Positions 1 to 8,666 of a stretch of DNA of 64,000 bases are shown one piece after another. A program made the translations under genes and the position numbers. A model generated the notes under the pieces. The model had not been told where the DNA came from and searched no databases. It saw only the letters and a program-made list of their open reading frames with translations. This DNA comes from an uncultured Pseudomonadota bacterium (GTDB lineage Bacteria; Pseudomonadota; Gammaproteobacteria; Methylococcales; Methylomonadaceae), in contig CAIXED010000008.1 in the NCBI GenBank assembly GCA_903918375.1, positions 206,323-270,322 on the forward strand, in the 5' to 3' direction. The first letter of the stretch is position 1; every line of letters starts with the position of its first letter.

Positions 1-4
1 CGAT

Positions 5-256
5 GTGAGTTTAGCGGGAGCTTATTTAACCGATACTCAGCCTGTAAAAAGTCAGCTAGTAGCCGGTATTTTAGGTTTGCTGTTTGGGGCGATAGGTTTA
101 CATCGGATTTATTTAGGATTTTGGGGGCTAGGAATTGCACAAGCCGTGATTACTTTTGTTACAGGTGGTTTTGGTGTTGTGTGGGGATTCGCAGAAGGTG
201 TTTTGATTATTACCGGTCATATTTATAAAGATGCAAAAGGGCGACCTTTAAAATAA
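5..256 (+). CDS. TM2 domain membrane protein, probably 5'-truncated by window edge
   Basis: Small protein dominated by a TM2 domain: two hydrophobic helices (about residues 18-36 and 44-70) joined by a short turn with the typical Gly-rich, HRIYLG-type segment. The family has no defined enzymatic role; members often carry a zinc-ribbon or short cytosolic segment before the TM2 pair. The visible start is GTG at 5, but the frame stays open to the first bases of the window, so the real start may lie upstream. It ends 46 nt before the next gene, on the same strand. Family call fairly sure; function unknown. Confidence 0.7.
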   Translation: MSLAGAYLTDTQPVKSQLVAGILGLLFGAIGLHRIYLGFWGLGIAQAVITFVTGGFGVVWGFAEGVLIITGHIYKDAKGRPLK

Positions 257-302
257 TGGTCTATTTTTTGTCATTTATTTAAATTTGTTTGGGGGCAATT
301 TA

Positions 303-1295
303 ATGATTGATACGCTTTATATTGAGAAAGCTGTTGAACAGCATCCTCGGGTTATGGCAATACGTCAGCGTTTTCCTGATGCACGTGTGATTTTTTGTGA
401 ACGCTATGGCGAAGTTTTTAATCCTAAATCACAAAACTTTCGCTTACAAAAACATAAGCCTGCTTTAATTTTAGCTGAAAAATACCAAAAGTTTGTATTA
501 CCTACGCCTAGTGGCTATGGCATAGGTGGCAAACATAATTATTATTTTTCGCACATGCTCAACTGTCTATACGATTGCCGTTATTGTTTCTTGCAAGGTA
601 TGTATCAGTCAGCAAACTATGTATTGTTTGTGAATTATGAAGATTTTCATCGTCAGATTCGCGACATTTGCTACCAAACACCTGATCAACCGGTATATTT
701 TTTCTCGGGTTATGATTGTGATAGTTTGGCGATGGAGCCTATTACAGGCTTTGTTCAAGCATTTTTACCTTTGTTTAATGAGTTGCCTAATGCTTGGTTG
801 GAACTGCGCACTAAAAGCACTCAGATTAGAAATTTGTTAAATCGTAAGCCAATAAAACAATGCGTGGTGGCGTTTAGTTTGTCGCCTGATAGCGTAGCAA
901 ATAAAGTCGAAGCTAAAGCGCCAAGTTTGGCAAAACGCATAGAAGCAGCAGCAAAATTACAGAAAAAAGGTTGGTCGATTGGTTTGCGGTTTGACCCTTT
1001 GATTTATCAAGATGATTATTGGCAACATTACCATGACATGTTTGAACAGGTGTTTCAGCAAATTGATGCGAATCAAGTGCATTCTGTGAGTTTGGGGGTA
1101 TTTCGTTTGCCAGAGCAATATTTCAAAAAAATCCAAAAACTCTATCCCGATGAAAAATTATTGGCCAGCCCATTTCAAACCAATGCTGGTATGGTGTCTT
1201 ATCGAGCAGAGTTGGAATATAAAATGATGAAAGACTGTACTGATATGCTGTTGCAATATATACCCGTTGCTAAGCTATTCCCATGCAATCCTTGA
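303..1295 (+). CDS. Spore photoproduct lyase-like radical SAM protein
   Basis: 330-residue radical SAM protein of the spore photoproduct lyase (SPL) family. It carries the SPL-type C-x3-C-x2-C iron-sulfur motif (Cys88, Cys92, Cys95, in NCLYDCRYCFLQ), followed by a conserved radical-SAM barrel. In Bacillus, SPL repairs the UV lesion 5-thyminyl-5,6-dihydrothymine; this is a member from an apparent non-sporeformer, so the substrate here is inferred only. Cys139 lies near the place of the Bacillus H-donor cysteine. ATG 303 is preferred over the upstream TTG 285 because a GGGGG tract sits about 7 nt before it. It overlaps the following SDR gene by 13 nt, suggesting one transcript. Confidence 0.75.
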   Translation: MIDTLYIEKAVEQHPRVMAIRQRFPDARVIFCERYGEVFNPKSQNFRLQKHKPALILAEKYQKFVLPTPSGYGIGGKHNYYFSHMLNCLYDCRYCFLQGMYQSANYVLFVNYEDFHRQIRDICYQTPDQPVYFFSGYDCDSLAMEPITGFVQAFLPLFNELPNAWLELRTKSTQIRNLLNRKPIKQCVVAFSLSPDSVANKVEAKAPSLAKRIEAAAKLQKKGWSIGLRFDPLIYQDDYWQHYHDMFEQVFQQIDANQVHSVSLGVFRLPEQYFKKIQKLYPDEKLLASPFQTNAGMVSYRAELEYKMMKDCTDMLLQYIPVAKLFPCNP

Positions 1296-1984
1296 CTCGG
1301 ACAGTATTAGTTACCGGCGCTAGTTCGGGAATTGGGCGAGCTATCGCAAGGCAATTATTGCAAAGGGGGCATCAAGTTATTGGTGTTTCTCGAAATTGTC
1401 AGCAATTTCAGTCAGTCCACCCGCAATTTAGCGCTGTTGAATTGGATTTGGCAAAGCCGGCTGGTATTGCTGGCTTTGCCAAGCAACTGCAACAGGATTA
1501 TCCCGCTTTGGATGCTGTGGTTTTTGCAGCGGGTTATGGTCAATTTGGTGGTTTAGAGCAGTTTTCGTTTGCCCAGATTGAGCAGTTAATGATGGTTAAT
1601 TTCACTGCTCAAGCCCATTTAAGTCGGGCTTTGTTACCAAAGTTAAAACAAAAAAGTCATAGCAATTTAATTTACATTGGCTCGGAAGCGGCTTTAAAAG
1701 GCAGTCGTAATGGCAGTATTTATTGTGCCAGTAAATTTGCTTTGCGGGGATTTAGTCAGGCTTTGCGTGATGAATGTGGTAAAACATCGGTGCGGGTATC
1801 TTTGGTGAATCCTGGAATGGTCGATACTGCTTTTTTTGATAAGCTATCTTTTGCGCCAAACCAAGCCTTGCAAGCCGATGATGTCGCCGATGCGGTGAGT
1901 TATATTTTGCAAGCTAAGCATCATTGTATAATTGACGAAATTAATTTGAATCCTGCCAATAAAATTATTGAATTTAAAAAATAA
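1283..1984 (+). CDS. Short-chain dehydrogenase/reductase
   Basis: 233-residue classical SDR. The nucleotide-binding motif TGASSGIG lies at residues 11-18, the catalytic serine is in the IGSEAALKGS stretch, and the YxxxK pair is in YCASK near residue 148. A member of this family would oxidise or reduce a hydroxyl/keto group with NAD(P)(H); substrate not predictable. It overlaps the SPL-like gene by 13 nt. Such SDRs are frequent neighbours of SPL-like genes in proteobacteria from memory, but that link is not shown by the sequence. Confidence 0.8.
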   Translation: MQSLTRTVLVTGASSGIGRAIARQLLQRGHQVIGVSRNCQQFQSVHPQFSAVELDLAKPAGIAGFAKQLQQDYPALDAVVFAAGYGQFGGLEQFSFAQIEQLMMVNFTAQAHLSRALLPKLKQKSHSNLIYIGSEAALKGSRNGSIYCASKFALRGFSQALRDECGKTSVRVSLVNPGMVDTAFFDKLSFAPNQALQADDVADAVSYILQAKHHCIIDEINLNPANKIIEFKK

Positions 1985-1993
1985 ATCCTCGTA

Positions 1994-3598
1994 ATGCTAA
2001 CGAAACTCATCGTTTACGCTGCCTACTATTTAAAGTCTTCCGAAAGCTATAAAAACAGTAAATTGTTTTTTTATAATTTGTTGGAAAATCCTAGTAGTAC
2101 CTCTAAACCCTATTTTGATATGTTCATGACGGGTTTAATTGTCTTAAGCATATTTTTCTTATTGTACGATGTCGAACATGAAGCAAGTGCCATGGGTGGC
2201 TATATTGAACAAGGGATTTTGGCTGTGTTTGCTTGTGAATATTTGCTAAGATTTTGGATTTATTCCGATACCCATATTATCATTCTCGAAGAGCACGAGA
2301 AATCGCAATACTTGAATATTGAGTTTAGTTTTTATAAAACACTCAGAAAAGTGATTGCTAAAAAAATGGAATACATTTTTTCACCGTTTGCGATTATTGA
2401 TTTGTTAGCCATTTTGCCTAGCTATAGACCCTTGCGGATTTTACGGGTATTTTTGGTTTTTAGATTGTTTAAGTTGTTTCGATATTCTAGTAGTGCCAAA
2501 CTATTTTCGGATGTTTTAGCTAGTAAGCGCTTTGAGTTATTAACGCTGATGATGTTTACTGGCTTTTTGATTTTTATTGCTAGTGTTTCTGTTTATGTTT
2601 TTGAATATCCAGAGCCAGAAAGCAAAATTAAAAGTTTGTTTGATGCGGTATATTGGGCGATTGTGACATTAGCGACAGTGGGCTATGGCGATATTATTCC
2701 GCATACCGTCGGTGGTCGATTAGTAACGATTTTGTTAATTCTCACTAGTTTGGGAATTTTGTCATTTTTTACCTCGATTTTAATTGCCGCGTTTAACGAT
2801 AAAATGCCGGTTTTGCGTGAGAATCGAGTCTATTCTGAATTAGAACGCTATAAAAGTTTTATTATTATTTGTGGCTATGGTCGGGTCGGGCAAGAGGTTG
2901 CCAGACAATTAAGTAATGATGGTCAGAAATTTATTATTATCGATAAGAAAGCGCCTAATGTTGAGTTAGCTAAACGCGATGGTTATTTATCGATACAAAA
3001 TGATGCCAGTAAGAATGAGGTATTGCTGAGTGCCGGTATTTGTCGTGGAGCCTCGGCGATTTTATGTGTGACTGGCGATGATGTAACTAATGTTTATGTC
3101 ACTTTAACCAGTCGCAATCTTAATAAAAACATTCGTATTATTTCGAGAACTAATCGGCATGATAATGTTAGTAAACTTTATCAAGCTGGCGCTGATCATG
3201 TGATTAGGCCATTTGAAATTGCTGGTTTATTGGCGGCAGAGTTTTTAGGACAGCCTGTGGCATTTGAGGCGATTTCGGGGATTTTGCAAAATCAGGCGGA
3301 TATTGTGATGGAAACAGTTTTAGTTAACGAAGGTTCCTGTTTAGATAATCAAGCCATTTCGCAATTAGATTTAGGCGATAAAAAGTTAAGCTTAATTGGT
3401 GTCATTAGTGCTAACCCAATTCATTTCAAACATAAAAATAAATACCAAGTTAAACAGCAGCATTTTTACTTTAATCCTGAGCCAAAATTTATTTTAAGAA
3501 ATGAAGATATTTTGGTAGTTTTGGGGCGTAAATACGGCATTGATCATTTTCGAGATCAAATTGAAAAGCATCGATTATTAGCAAGGAAAGTGCTATGA
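1994..3598 (+). CDS. Six-TM potassium channel with RCK (TrkA-N/TrkA-C) domain
   Basis: 534-residue inner-membrane K+ channel. Six membrane segments are followed by cytosolic RCK domains. The S4-like segment at residues 145-163 has arginines spaced every few residues, as in voltage-sensing channels. The selectivity filter TVGYGD is at 228-233, in the pore loop between S5 and S6. A Rossmann-type TrkA-N domain starts near residue 289 with GYGRVG (294-299), and a TrkA-C-like region closes the protein. RCK domains bind nucleotides or ions and gate the pore. The stop overlaps the start of the next RCK gene by 4 nt (ATGA), so the two are likely translationally coupled. Confidence 0.88.
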   Translation: MLTKLIVYAAYYLKSSESYKNSKLFFYNLLENPSSTSKPYFDMFMTGLIVLSIFFLLYDVEHEASAMGGYIEQGILAVFACEYLLRFWIYSDTHIIILEEHEKSQYLNIEFSFYKTLRKVIAKKMEYIFSPFAIIDLLAILPSYRPLRILRVFLVFRLFKLFRYSSSAKLFSDVLASKRFELLTLMMFTGFLIFIASVSVYVFEYPEPESKIKSLFDAVYWAIVTLATVGYGDIIPHTVGGRLVTILLILTSLGILSFFTSILIAAFNDKMPVLRENRVYSELERYKSFIIICGYGRVGQEVARQLSNDGQKFIIIDKKAPNVELAKRDGYLSIQNDASKNEVLLSAGICRGASAILCVTGDDVTNVYVTLTSRNLNKNIRIISRTNRHDNVSKLYQAGADHVIRPFEIAGLLAAEFLGQPVAFEAISGILQNQADIVMETVLVNEGSCLDNQAISQLDLGDKKLSLIGVISANPIHFKHKNKYQVKQQHFYFNPEPKFILRNEDILVVLGRKYGIDHFRDQIEKHRLLARKVL

Positions 3599-4299
3599 AG
3601 CAGGTGGCTGTATTTGGTTATAATCGCTTATCGGTTGAAGTCATTAGCCGTTTAGATAAAGAACAGTATCAGATAATTGTTATTGATCATATTGCTGAGC
3701 ATATTCAACTAGCCGAAGAAAATGGTTTTCAAGTGGCTAATATCGATTTTCGAGTTGATGATGATTTACGCTCAGTAGGTATTGGTTCAAGTATTGATAC
3801 TTTATTTTGTTTTTTTGAAGAAGATTCTGAAAATGTATTTTTAACCTTGTCTGCAAGAGCATTGGATAAAAATCTAAATATTATTGCAATTGTCGAAACC
3901 CCTGAGTCAGCGGAAAAGCTGCGGGTAGCGGGGGCTAATAAGATTATTGATCCGTATGAGATTTGTGGGCGTAAAATTCATGACATATTAAAAAGGCCGG
4001 ATATTACTAATATTTTTGATCATACGGTTTTTGGTCGCCATGATTTGAATTTGGCGGAAGTTGTGATTCCAGAAAATAGTTATTTGGATAATACTTATGT
4101 TAGTCAGTTGCAGTTGGGAACTCAGTATAATTTGATTTTAATAGGTATTGTTAACAAGCAAGTTAGTGAGCAATTGAATTTTGTTGTAGAAGATGTCGAC
4201 CGACGTTTGAGCGTTGGTGATATTTTGGTAATCTTAGGCCCATCACGGGAAATTAGAGCGTTTAAAAAGGATGTCGAAAATGATTTTAGTAAAAATTAA
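3595..4299 (+). CDS. Soluble TrkA-N/TrkA-C (RCK) regulatory protein
   Basis: 234-residue soluble protein with a TrkA-N Rossmann fold (degenerate glycine motif GYNRLS at residues 8-13) and a C-terminal TrkA-C region ending in a LSVGDILVILG motif. No membrane segment. It starts inside the stop codon of the channel gene and has a good ribosome site (AAGGAAAG just upstream). Placement suggests it assembles with or regulates the channel's own RCK ring; that partnership is inferred. The altered glycine motif may change nucleotide preference. Confidence 0.8.
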   Translation: MKQVAVFGYNRLSVEVISRLDKEQYQIIVIDHIAEHIQLAEENGFQVANIDFRVDDDLRSVGIGSSIDTLFCFFEEDSENVFLTLSARALDKNLNIIAIVETPESAEKLRVAGANKIIDPYEICGRKIHDILKRPDITNIFDHTVFGRHDLNLAEVVIPENSYLDNTYVSQLQLGTQYNLILIGIVNKQVSEQLNFVVEDVDRRLSVGDILVILGPSREIRAFKKDVENDFSKN

Positions 4300-4774
4300 C
4301 CCACGTATTAGGTTTTTTTTAGGGTTTATTGTTAGTGTATTATTATTGGTTTATGGGTTTTATTTGCAATTTGTTGAACAATTAGAACCTTGCCCATTAT
4401 GTATTTCGCAGCGCTTAGCATTTATTGCTACTGGGTTAATATTTTTAATAGCCGCAATTCATAATCGCGGCATTAAGATTTATGCGGTTTTGGCGGCTGT
4501 TTCAGCTTTAGTCGGTGCCAGCGTTTCAGCGCGTCATGTTTGGTTACAACATTTGCCGCCCGAAGATGTGCCAGAATGCAGCCCAGGCCTTGAATATGTG
4601 TTTCAGCATTTTCCTTTGGCTGACACGATTAAATTGATGCTAACAGGGACTGGCGAGTGTGCAAAAGTCGATTGGACTTTATTGGGCTTGGCGATTCCGT
4701 CTTGGGCTTTGATTGCTTTTTTAGGTTTGGCGGCGATGGCTGTTTTCGCTGGATTGACCAAAAGCCCGAATTAA
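4280..4774 (+). CDS. dsbB: Disulfide bond formation protein DsbB
   Basis: 164-residue inner-membrane quinone reductase that re-oxidises periplasmic DsbA. Four hydrophobic helices are visible. The first redox pair is Cys38-Cys41 (CPLC) in the first periplasmic loop, and the second pair is Cys100 and Cys127 in the second loop, as in the family. ATG 4280 is chosen over ATG 4271 because AAAAAGGA lies about 8 nt before it, whereas it abuts 4271. The start lies inside the upstream RCK gene. The link to the K+ channel genes is probably only positional. Confidence 0.88.
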   Translation: MILVKINPRIRFFLGFIVSVLLLVYGFYLQFVEQLEPCPLCISQRLAFIATGLIFLIAAIHNRGIKIYAVLAAVSALVGASVSARHVWLQHLPPEDVPECSPGLEYVFQHFPLADTIKLMLTGTGECAKVDWTLLGLAIPSWALIAFLGLAAMAVFAGLTKSPN

Positions 4775-4812
4775 TAACAAATTTGCACCAAAATAAACAG
4801 CCATTCAATAAC

Positions 4813-5013
4813 TTATGCACAAAACTGGGGAGGAGTTTCTCCTGAGTTAAAAAGTAGGTGTTTTATTGATGTGGCTTCGTAAGGCATTGATTTTAAACAA
4901 TAAAAAAATAGACTAATTTTTACACAATTTAACAAAACATCAGTAAAAACCGATACTAAGTGAGTTTATCCTATTGTTATCCACAAAGTTATCCACAGCT
5001 TTTGTGGATAACT
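4813..5013. promoter_or_regulatory. Cluster of DnaA boxes upstream of priA
   Basis: Four perfect matches to the DnaA-box consensus TTATNCACA occur in 200 bp: 4813-4821 (plus, N=G), 4977-4985 (plus), 4989-4997 (plus) and 5003-5011 (minus). A one-mismatch copy is at 4918-4926. The last two form an 11-bp inverted repeat (4987-4997 and 5003-5013). The stretch between 4855 and 4960 is strongly AT-rich. This fills most of the 298-bp gap between dsbB and priA. It may be a DnaA-controlled promoter, a DnaA-titration site or a replication origin; no dnaA gene is in the window. Confidence 0.6.
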
Positions 5014-5072
5014 AAAATTTCTTTTATCTAGTAAGCACATAGCGCACTTTTATAAAAATATCATCAAATTGC

Positions 5073-7283
5073 ATGGCTAACTTTACTTCATCATCAACCG
5101 TGGTATTGGAACTGGCCTTAGCAGTGCCCATTGATCGAGTGTTTGATTACCTTGCACCAGATGGTTACACAGCAGCAGATTTCTCGCCCGGTATGCGGAT
5201 GTTGGTGCCGTTTGCTAATCGGCAAAAGGTGGCGGTGGTGTTGGCGGTTAAATCCAGTTCTGACTTTGAACTGGCCAAGCTGAAATCAGTGTCAGAAATT
5301 CTTGATTCAGAACCGCTGTTATCCGCTCAAGATATGCAATTATTGATTTGGGCCAGTCGTTATTACCATCATCCGCTTGGCGAAGTATTAGCCACCGCGT
5401 TTCCGGTTTCGTTAAGACAAGGCAAGCCAGCGCAATTAGATCAAGAACGCTTTTACGCCTTGACTGAAAGCGGCCAACAAACGCCGTTGGAAAAATTGAA
5501 ACGCGCCTTTAAACAGCAAGCGTTGTTGGCTTTGTTTCAAAGTCAAAATCGCAGTTTTAGTGGATCGGAATTGATTGCTGACAAAGTAGCATTGAAAGCC
5601 TTATTGGATAAAGGTTTGCTAACAGAGCAGCAAAATACGATTATCGAGCCGACAGCATTGGTGATTAATCAGCCTTTATTAGCCAACGCCGAGCAACAAG
5701 CCGCGATTGATGCAATCATCGCTAGCCTTGGCAGTTTTAATGTCGCTTTATTAGAAGGGGTAACTGGTAGCGGCAAAACCGAAGTTTATATGCAAGCCAT
5801 CGCTGCCGCGCTTGAACAAGGTTTACAGGTGCTGGTGTTATTGCCGGAAATCACTTTAACCCCGCAGCTGGAAAATCGGTTTCGACAACGCTTTGCCGTG
5901 CCCATCGTCACGTTTCATTCCAAACTCACCGACAACCAGCGCTTAAATGCTTGGCTACAAATGCAGCAAGGCAGGGCGTCGATTATGCTCGGTACCCGCT
6001 CAGCGTTGTTTACGCCATTGGCTAGACCGGGTTTGATGATTTTGGACGAGGAGCATGACAACTCGTTTAAACAGCAAGAAGGTTTCCGCTTTTCAGCGCG
6101 TGATGTGGCGATTGCTAGGGCGAAAAATCTAAGCATTCCGGTGGTATTGGGTTCGGCAACCCCATCTTTGGAAAGCTTGTTGAATGTCGAGCGGCAACGT
6201 TACCAATTGTTACATTTGCCGACTCGAGCCGGTAATGCTGTCGAGCCGGTGTTCCAATTATTGGATATTCGCAACAAGCGGATACAAGCCGGATTATCCG
6301 AGCAATTAATTAGCGCGATTCGTAACACCTTGGATAAAGGCCAGCAGGTGTTGCTGTTTTTAAATCGGCGTGGTTTTGCGCCCGTGCAGATTTGTCATGG
6401 GTGTGGCTGGGTATCCCGTTGTCAGCGTTGCGATGCCAATTTAGTGATACACGCTGCAGACGCTTTATTACGTTGTCATCATTGCGGTAGCGAACAGGCT
6501 TTGTTGAAACACTGTCCAGCCTGTAAAACTGGCGAATTACAAGCCTTGGGCATGGGTACTGAACGAATTGAACAAGTGTTAACTAGCCTGTTTGCCGATA
6601 AAACCGTGATTCGTTTAGACAGAGATAGCACCCAGCGCAAAGGTTCGTTGGAAAATTATCTCCAGCAAATTAATAACGGTGAAGCCGACATTATTTTAGG
6701 GACGCAAATGCTGGCCAAAGGGCATCATTTTCCATCGGTGACTTTGGTGGCGATTTTGGATATTGATAGCGGTTTGTTCAGCATTGATTACCGCAGCGGT
6801 GAGAAGTTGGCGCAAATGATCGTGCAAGTGGCCGGACGGGCAGGGCGTGCCGATAAGCAAGGCCGAGTAATTCTGCAAACTCGTCAACCACAACACCCTT
6901 TACTGCAAACTCTGATTACCAGTGGTTACCGCGCTTTTGCCAATGCCGCTTTGCAAGAAAGGCAACAAGCGCAGTTACCGCCATTTAGTCATCAAGCTTT
7001 ATTCAGAGTTCATGCTGCTAATCGCGAAGATCCGCAGCAATTCTTACAAGCGTTGGTCGAACAGATTGCAGAAATTAATGATGGCAAAATCAGCGTATTG
7101 GGGCCGGTGACAGCGCCAATGGCAAGACGAGCTGGGCAGTTTCGTTTTCAATTATTGCTACAAAGCCCACAGCGGCAGGCTTTACATCAGTTATTAGACG
7201 ATTTATTGCCAAAGCTGGTTAAGTTAAAACACAGTAAAAAAGTGAAATGGTCGTTGGATGTCGATCCGCAGGATTTGTATTGA
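5073..7283 (+). CDS. priA: Primosomal replication restart helicase PriA
   Basis: 736-residue superfamily 2 DNA helicase that reloads the replisome at stalled forks. The N-terminal 3'-DNA-binding domain is followed by a helicase core with Walker A GVTGSGKT (229-236) and the DEEH box (325-328). A zinc-binding insert with paired cysteines spans about 441-484. Length and order match PriA. The ATG at 5073 has no strong Shine-Dalgarno sequence. The DnaA-box cluster lies 60-260 bp upstream, so expression may be tied to DnaA. Confidence 0.95.
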   Translation: MANFTSSSTVVLELALAVPIDRVFDYLAPDGYTAADFSPGMRMLVPFANRQKVAVVLAVKSSSDFELAKLKSVSEILDSEPLLSAQDMQLLIWASRYYHHPLGEVLATAFPVSLRQGKPAQLDQERFYALTESGQQTPLEKLKRAFKQQALLALFQSQNRSFSGSELIADKVALKALLDKGLLTEQQNTIIEPTALVINQPLLANAEQQAAIDAIIASLGSFNVALLEGVTGSGKTEVYMQAIAAALEQGLQVLVLLPEITLTPQLENRFRQRFAVPIVTFHSKLTDNQRLNAWLQMQQGRASIMLGTRSALFTPLARPGLMILDEEHDNSFKQQEGFRFSARDVAIARAKNLSIPVVLGSATPSLESLLNVERQRYQLLHLPTRAGNAVEPVFQLLDIRNKRIQAGLSEQLISAIRNTLDKGQQVLLFLNRRGFAPVQICHGCGWVSRCQRCDANLVIHAADALLRCHHCGSEQALLKHCPACKTGELQALGMGTERIEQVLTSLFADKTVIRLDRDSTQRKGSLENYLQQINNGEADIILGTQMLAKGHHFPSVTLVAILDIDSGLFSIDYRSGEKLAQMIVQVAGRAGRADKQGRVILQTRQPQHPLLQTLITSGYRAFANAALQERQQAQLPPFSHQALFRVHAANREDPQQFLQALVEQIAEINDGKISVLGPVTAPMARRAGQFRFQLLLQSPQRQALHQLLDDLLPKLVKLKHSKKVKWSLDVDPQDLY

Positions 7284-7329
7284 TTACCTTGGACAAAATA
7301 GTAGCTATAAATTGAATTAAATGCTTAAA

Positions 7330-7349
7330 ATGGATCTTATTGTATCCAT
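7330..7349. promoter_or_regulatory. Candidate operator of the hipB-like gene
   Basis: Perfect 6-bp inverted repeat ATGGAT / ATCCAT with an 8-bp spacer, ending 14 bp before the hipB-like start. HipB-type repressors bind short GGAT/ATCC half-sites separated by 8 bp, so this fits autoregulation. The match is by pattern only. Confidence 0.45.
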
Positions 7350-7363
7350 AATGGCCAGATGCT

Positions 7364-7651
7364 ATGTTGTCTTTACTATCAGTTACCGACGTTCAATTAG
7401 CATTGCGTGAGCACATTAAGCAGCAACGCAAAAACTCAAAATTATCCCGTGACGCTTTGGCCGAGCGCAGTACCGTTCCTGCCTCCACGATTAAAAAATT
7501 TGAAACCACTGGGCAAATCTCGTTACGCCAATTTTTGTTGTTATGGCAAAGCGTTGATGAGCTTTCTAGTTTGCATCAACTCACACAAATCGAGCGGAAA
7601 TCTCAAGCCAAAATGCCGACCAGCATTGACGAGGTGCTGAATGCAGATTAA
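7364..7651 (+). CDS. HipB-like helix-turn-helix antitoxin/repressor
   Basis: 95-residue protein with an Xre-type helix-turn-helix (about residues 20-60: KLSRDALAERSTVPASTIKK). It overlaps the next frame, which starts like a HipA kinase, by 11 nt, the usual hipBA layout. HipB binds its own operator and neutralises HipA. Here the partner is broken, so this gene would be an orphan antitoxin or plain repressor. An inverted repeat just upstream could be its operator. Confidence 0.7.
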   Translation: MLSLLSVTDVQLALREHIKQQRKNSKLSRDALAERSTVPASTIKKFETTGQISLRQFLLLWQSVDELSSLHQLTQIERKSQAKMPTSIDEVLNAD

Positions 7652-7829
7652 TCCCGTAAAACAATTAAAAGTCTGGCGCACTCTCAGTGATGGCAATCGT
7701 TGTTTGGTTGGGACGTTGGCGCAAAATCGACAAGGTGTTTCAAAAGACATCAGCAACTCGCCCAAGTCTATTAAGAGAATAAGCAACTATTGCCGTGAAA
7801 TTGAGCTGTTGGATTACAACAAGTCTTAA
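7641..7829 (+). pseudogene. hipA-like toxin remnant (N-terminal fragment)
   Basis: 62 codons. The first 33 residues read like the N-terminus of HipA-family Ser/Thr kinases (LKVWRTLSDGNRCLVGTLAQ, then NRQGV). After that the similarity stops and the frame ends. Intact HipA proteins are around 400 residues with a kinase core that is entirely missing here. The fragment starts inside hipB, as in functional hipBA operons. The likely explanation is a deletion that removed most of hipA; the last 28 residues may be out-of-frame or unrelated sequence. Confidence 0.6.
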
Positions 7830-7908
7830 AAATCAGCATTTTGTGTGATAATCAACGGCTTTTTTGTGGTTTACGCCACCTTGATAATTAAAACAAAGGG
7901 GTTTTGCA

Positions 7909-8661
7909 ATGTGTTGGAGTGGAGAAGCGTCGGCTGTGTTGGCTGCTGCGGGTTTAACAACAGCGGTTTATGTCGCTTATAAAGGTGAATCTAAAGAATT
8001 ATGGATTCCATTAACCTATTTTGCCTTGATGGAATTGTTGCAAGCAGCAACTTACGTTTACATCAATTTATGTGACGACCCCCATAATCAAGTGCTGACG
8101 CTGTTAGGCTATTTACACATCGCTTTCCAGCCGTTTTTCGTCAATATGGTGGCGATGTACTTCATTCCAGAAAGCGTCAAACTCAAAATCAGAACCGCGG
8201 TTTATACCTTGTGCAGCATCAGCACCTTGGCGATGTTGATTAAAATGTATCCATTTGCTTGGGCGGGAAGCTGCGTACCAGGTATCGAAGGTTTCTGCGG
8301 TATCCAAACTTGTTCAGTATCCGGTGATTGGCATATCGCTTGGCAAATGCCTTTAAATGGCTTGATGTCGGGTAATGTCAGCTGGTTGCCTGGTTATACT
8401 TGGGGTTTACATGCGTTCTCTTACATTTTATCGGCGTTCTATTTGCCGTTGATGTACGGTTCATGGCGTTTTGTGGCGTTCCACTATTTAATCGGCCCTT
8501 GGATTTCTGACGTTACTACTGATGATCCCAATGAATACGCAGCGGTTTGGTGCTTGTTCTCGATTGCTTTGTGCGTATCGGTGATTAAAACCCCAATCAG
8601 AAAATACCTGCATGTTAAAAAATGGCCTTTTTATAACCGTGAAGTAGGCGATAGCCTGTAA
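7909..8661 (+). CDS. Multi-pass membrane protein, DUF5765-like
   Basis: 250-residue integral membrane protein with about six or seven hydrophobic helices. Conserved-looking features include the MCWSGEASA start and several cysteines in a central loop (GSCVPGIEGFCGIQTCSVSG) that could form disulfides or bind metal. I believe this belongs to the DUF5765 family, whose function is unknown. An AAAGGGG ribosome site lies just before ATG 7909. It is followed after 5 nt by the nitroreductase gene, suggesting co-transcription. Confidence 0.6.
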   Translation: MCWSGEASAVLAAAGLTTAVYVAYKGESKELWIPLTYFALMELLQAATYVYINLCDDPHNQVLTLLGYLHIAFQPFFVNMVAMYFIPESVKLKIRTAVYTLCSISTLAMLIKMYPFAWAGSCVPGIEGFCGIQTCSVSGDWHIAWQMPLNGLMSGNVSWLPGYTWGLHAFSYILSAFYLPLMYGSWRFVAFHYLIGPWISDVTTDDPNEYAAVWCLFSIALCVSVIKTPIRKYLHVKKWPFYNREVGDSL

Positions 8662-8666
8662 AAACG

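Noticed and set aside
4823..4850. Small hairpin AGGAG-TTT-CTCCT after dsbB
   Set aside because: Only five base pairs and no T-run, so not a convincing terminator.
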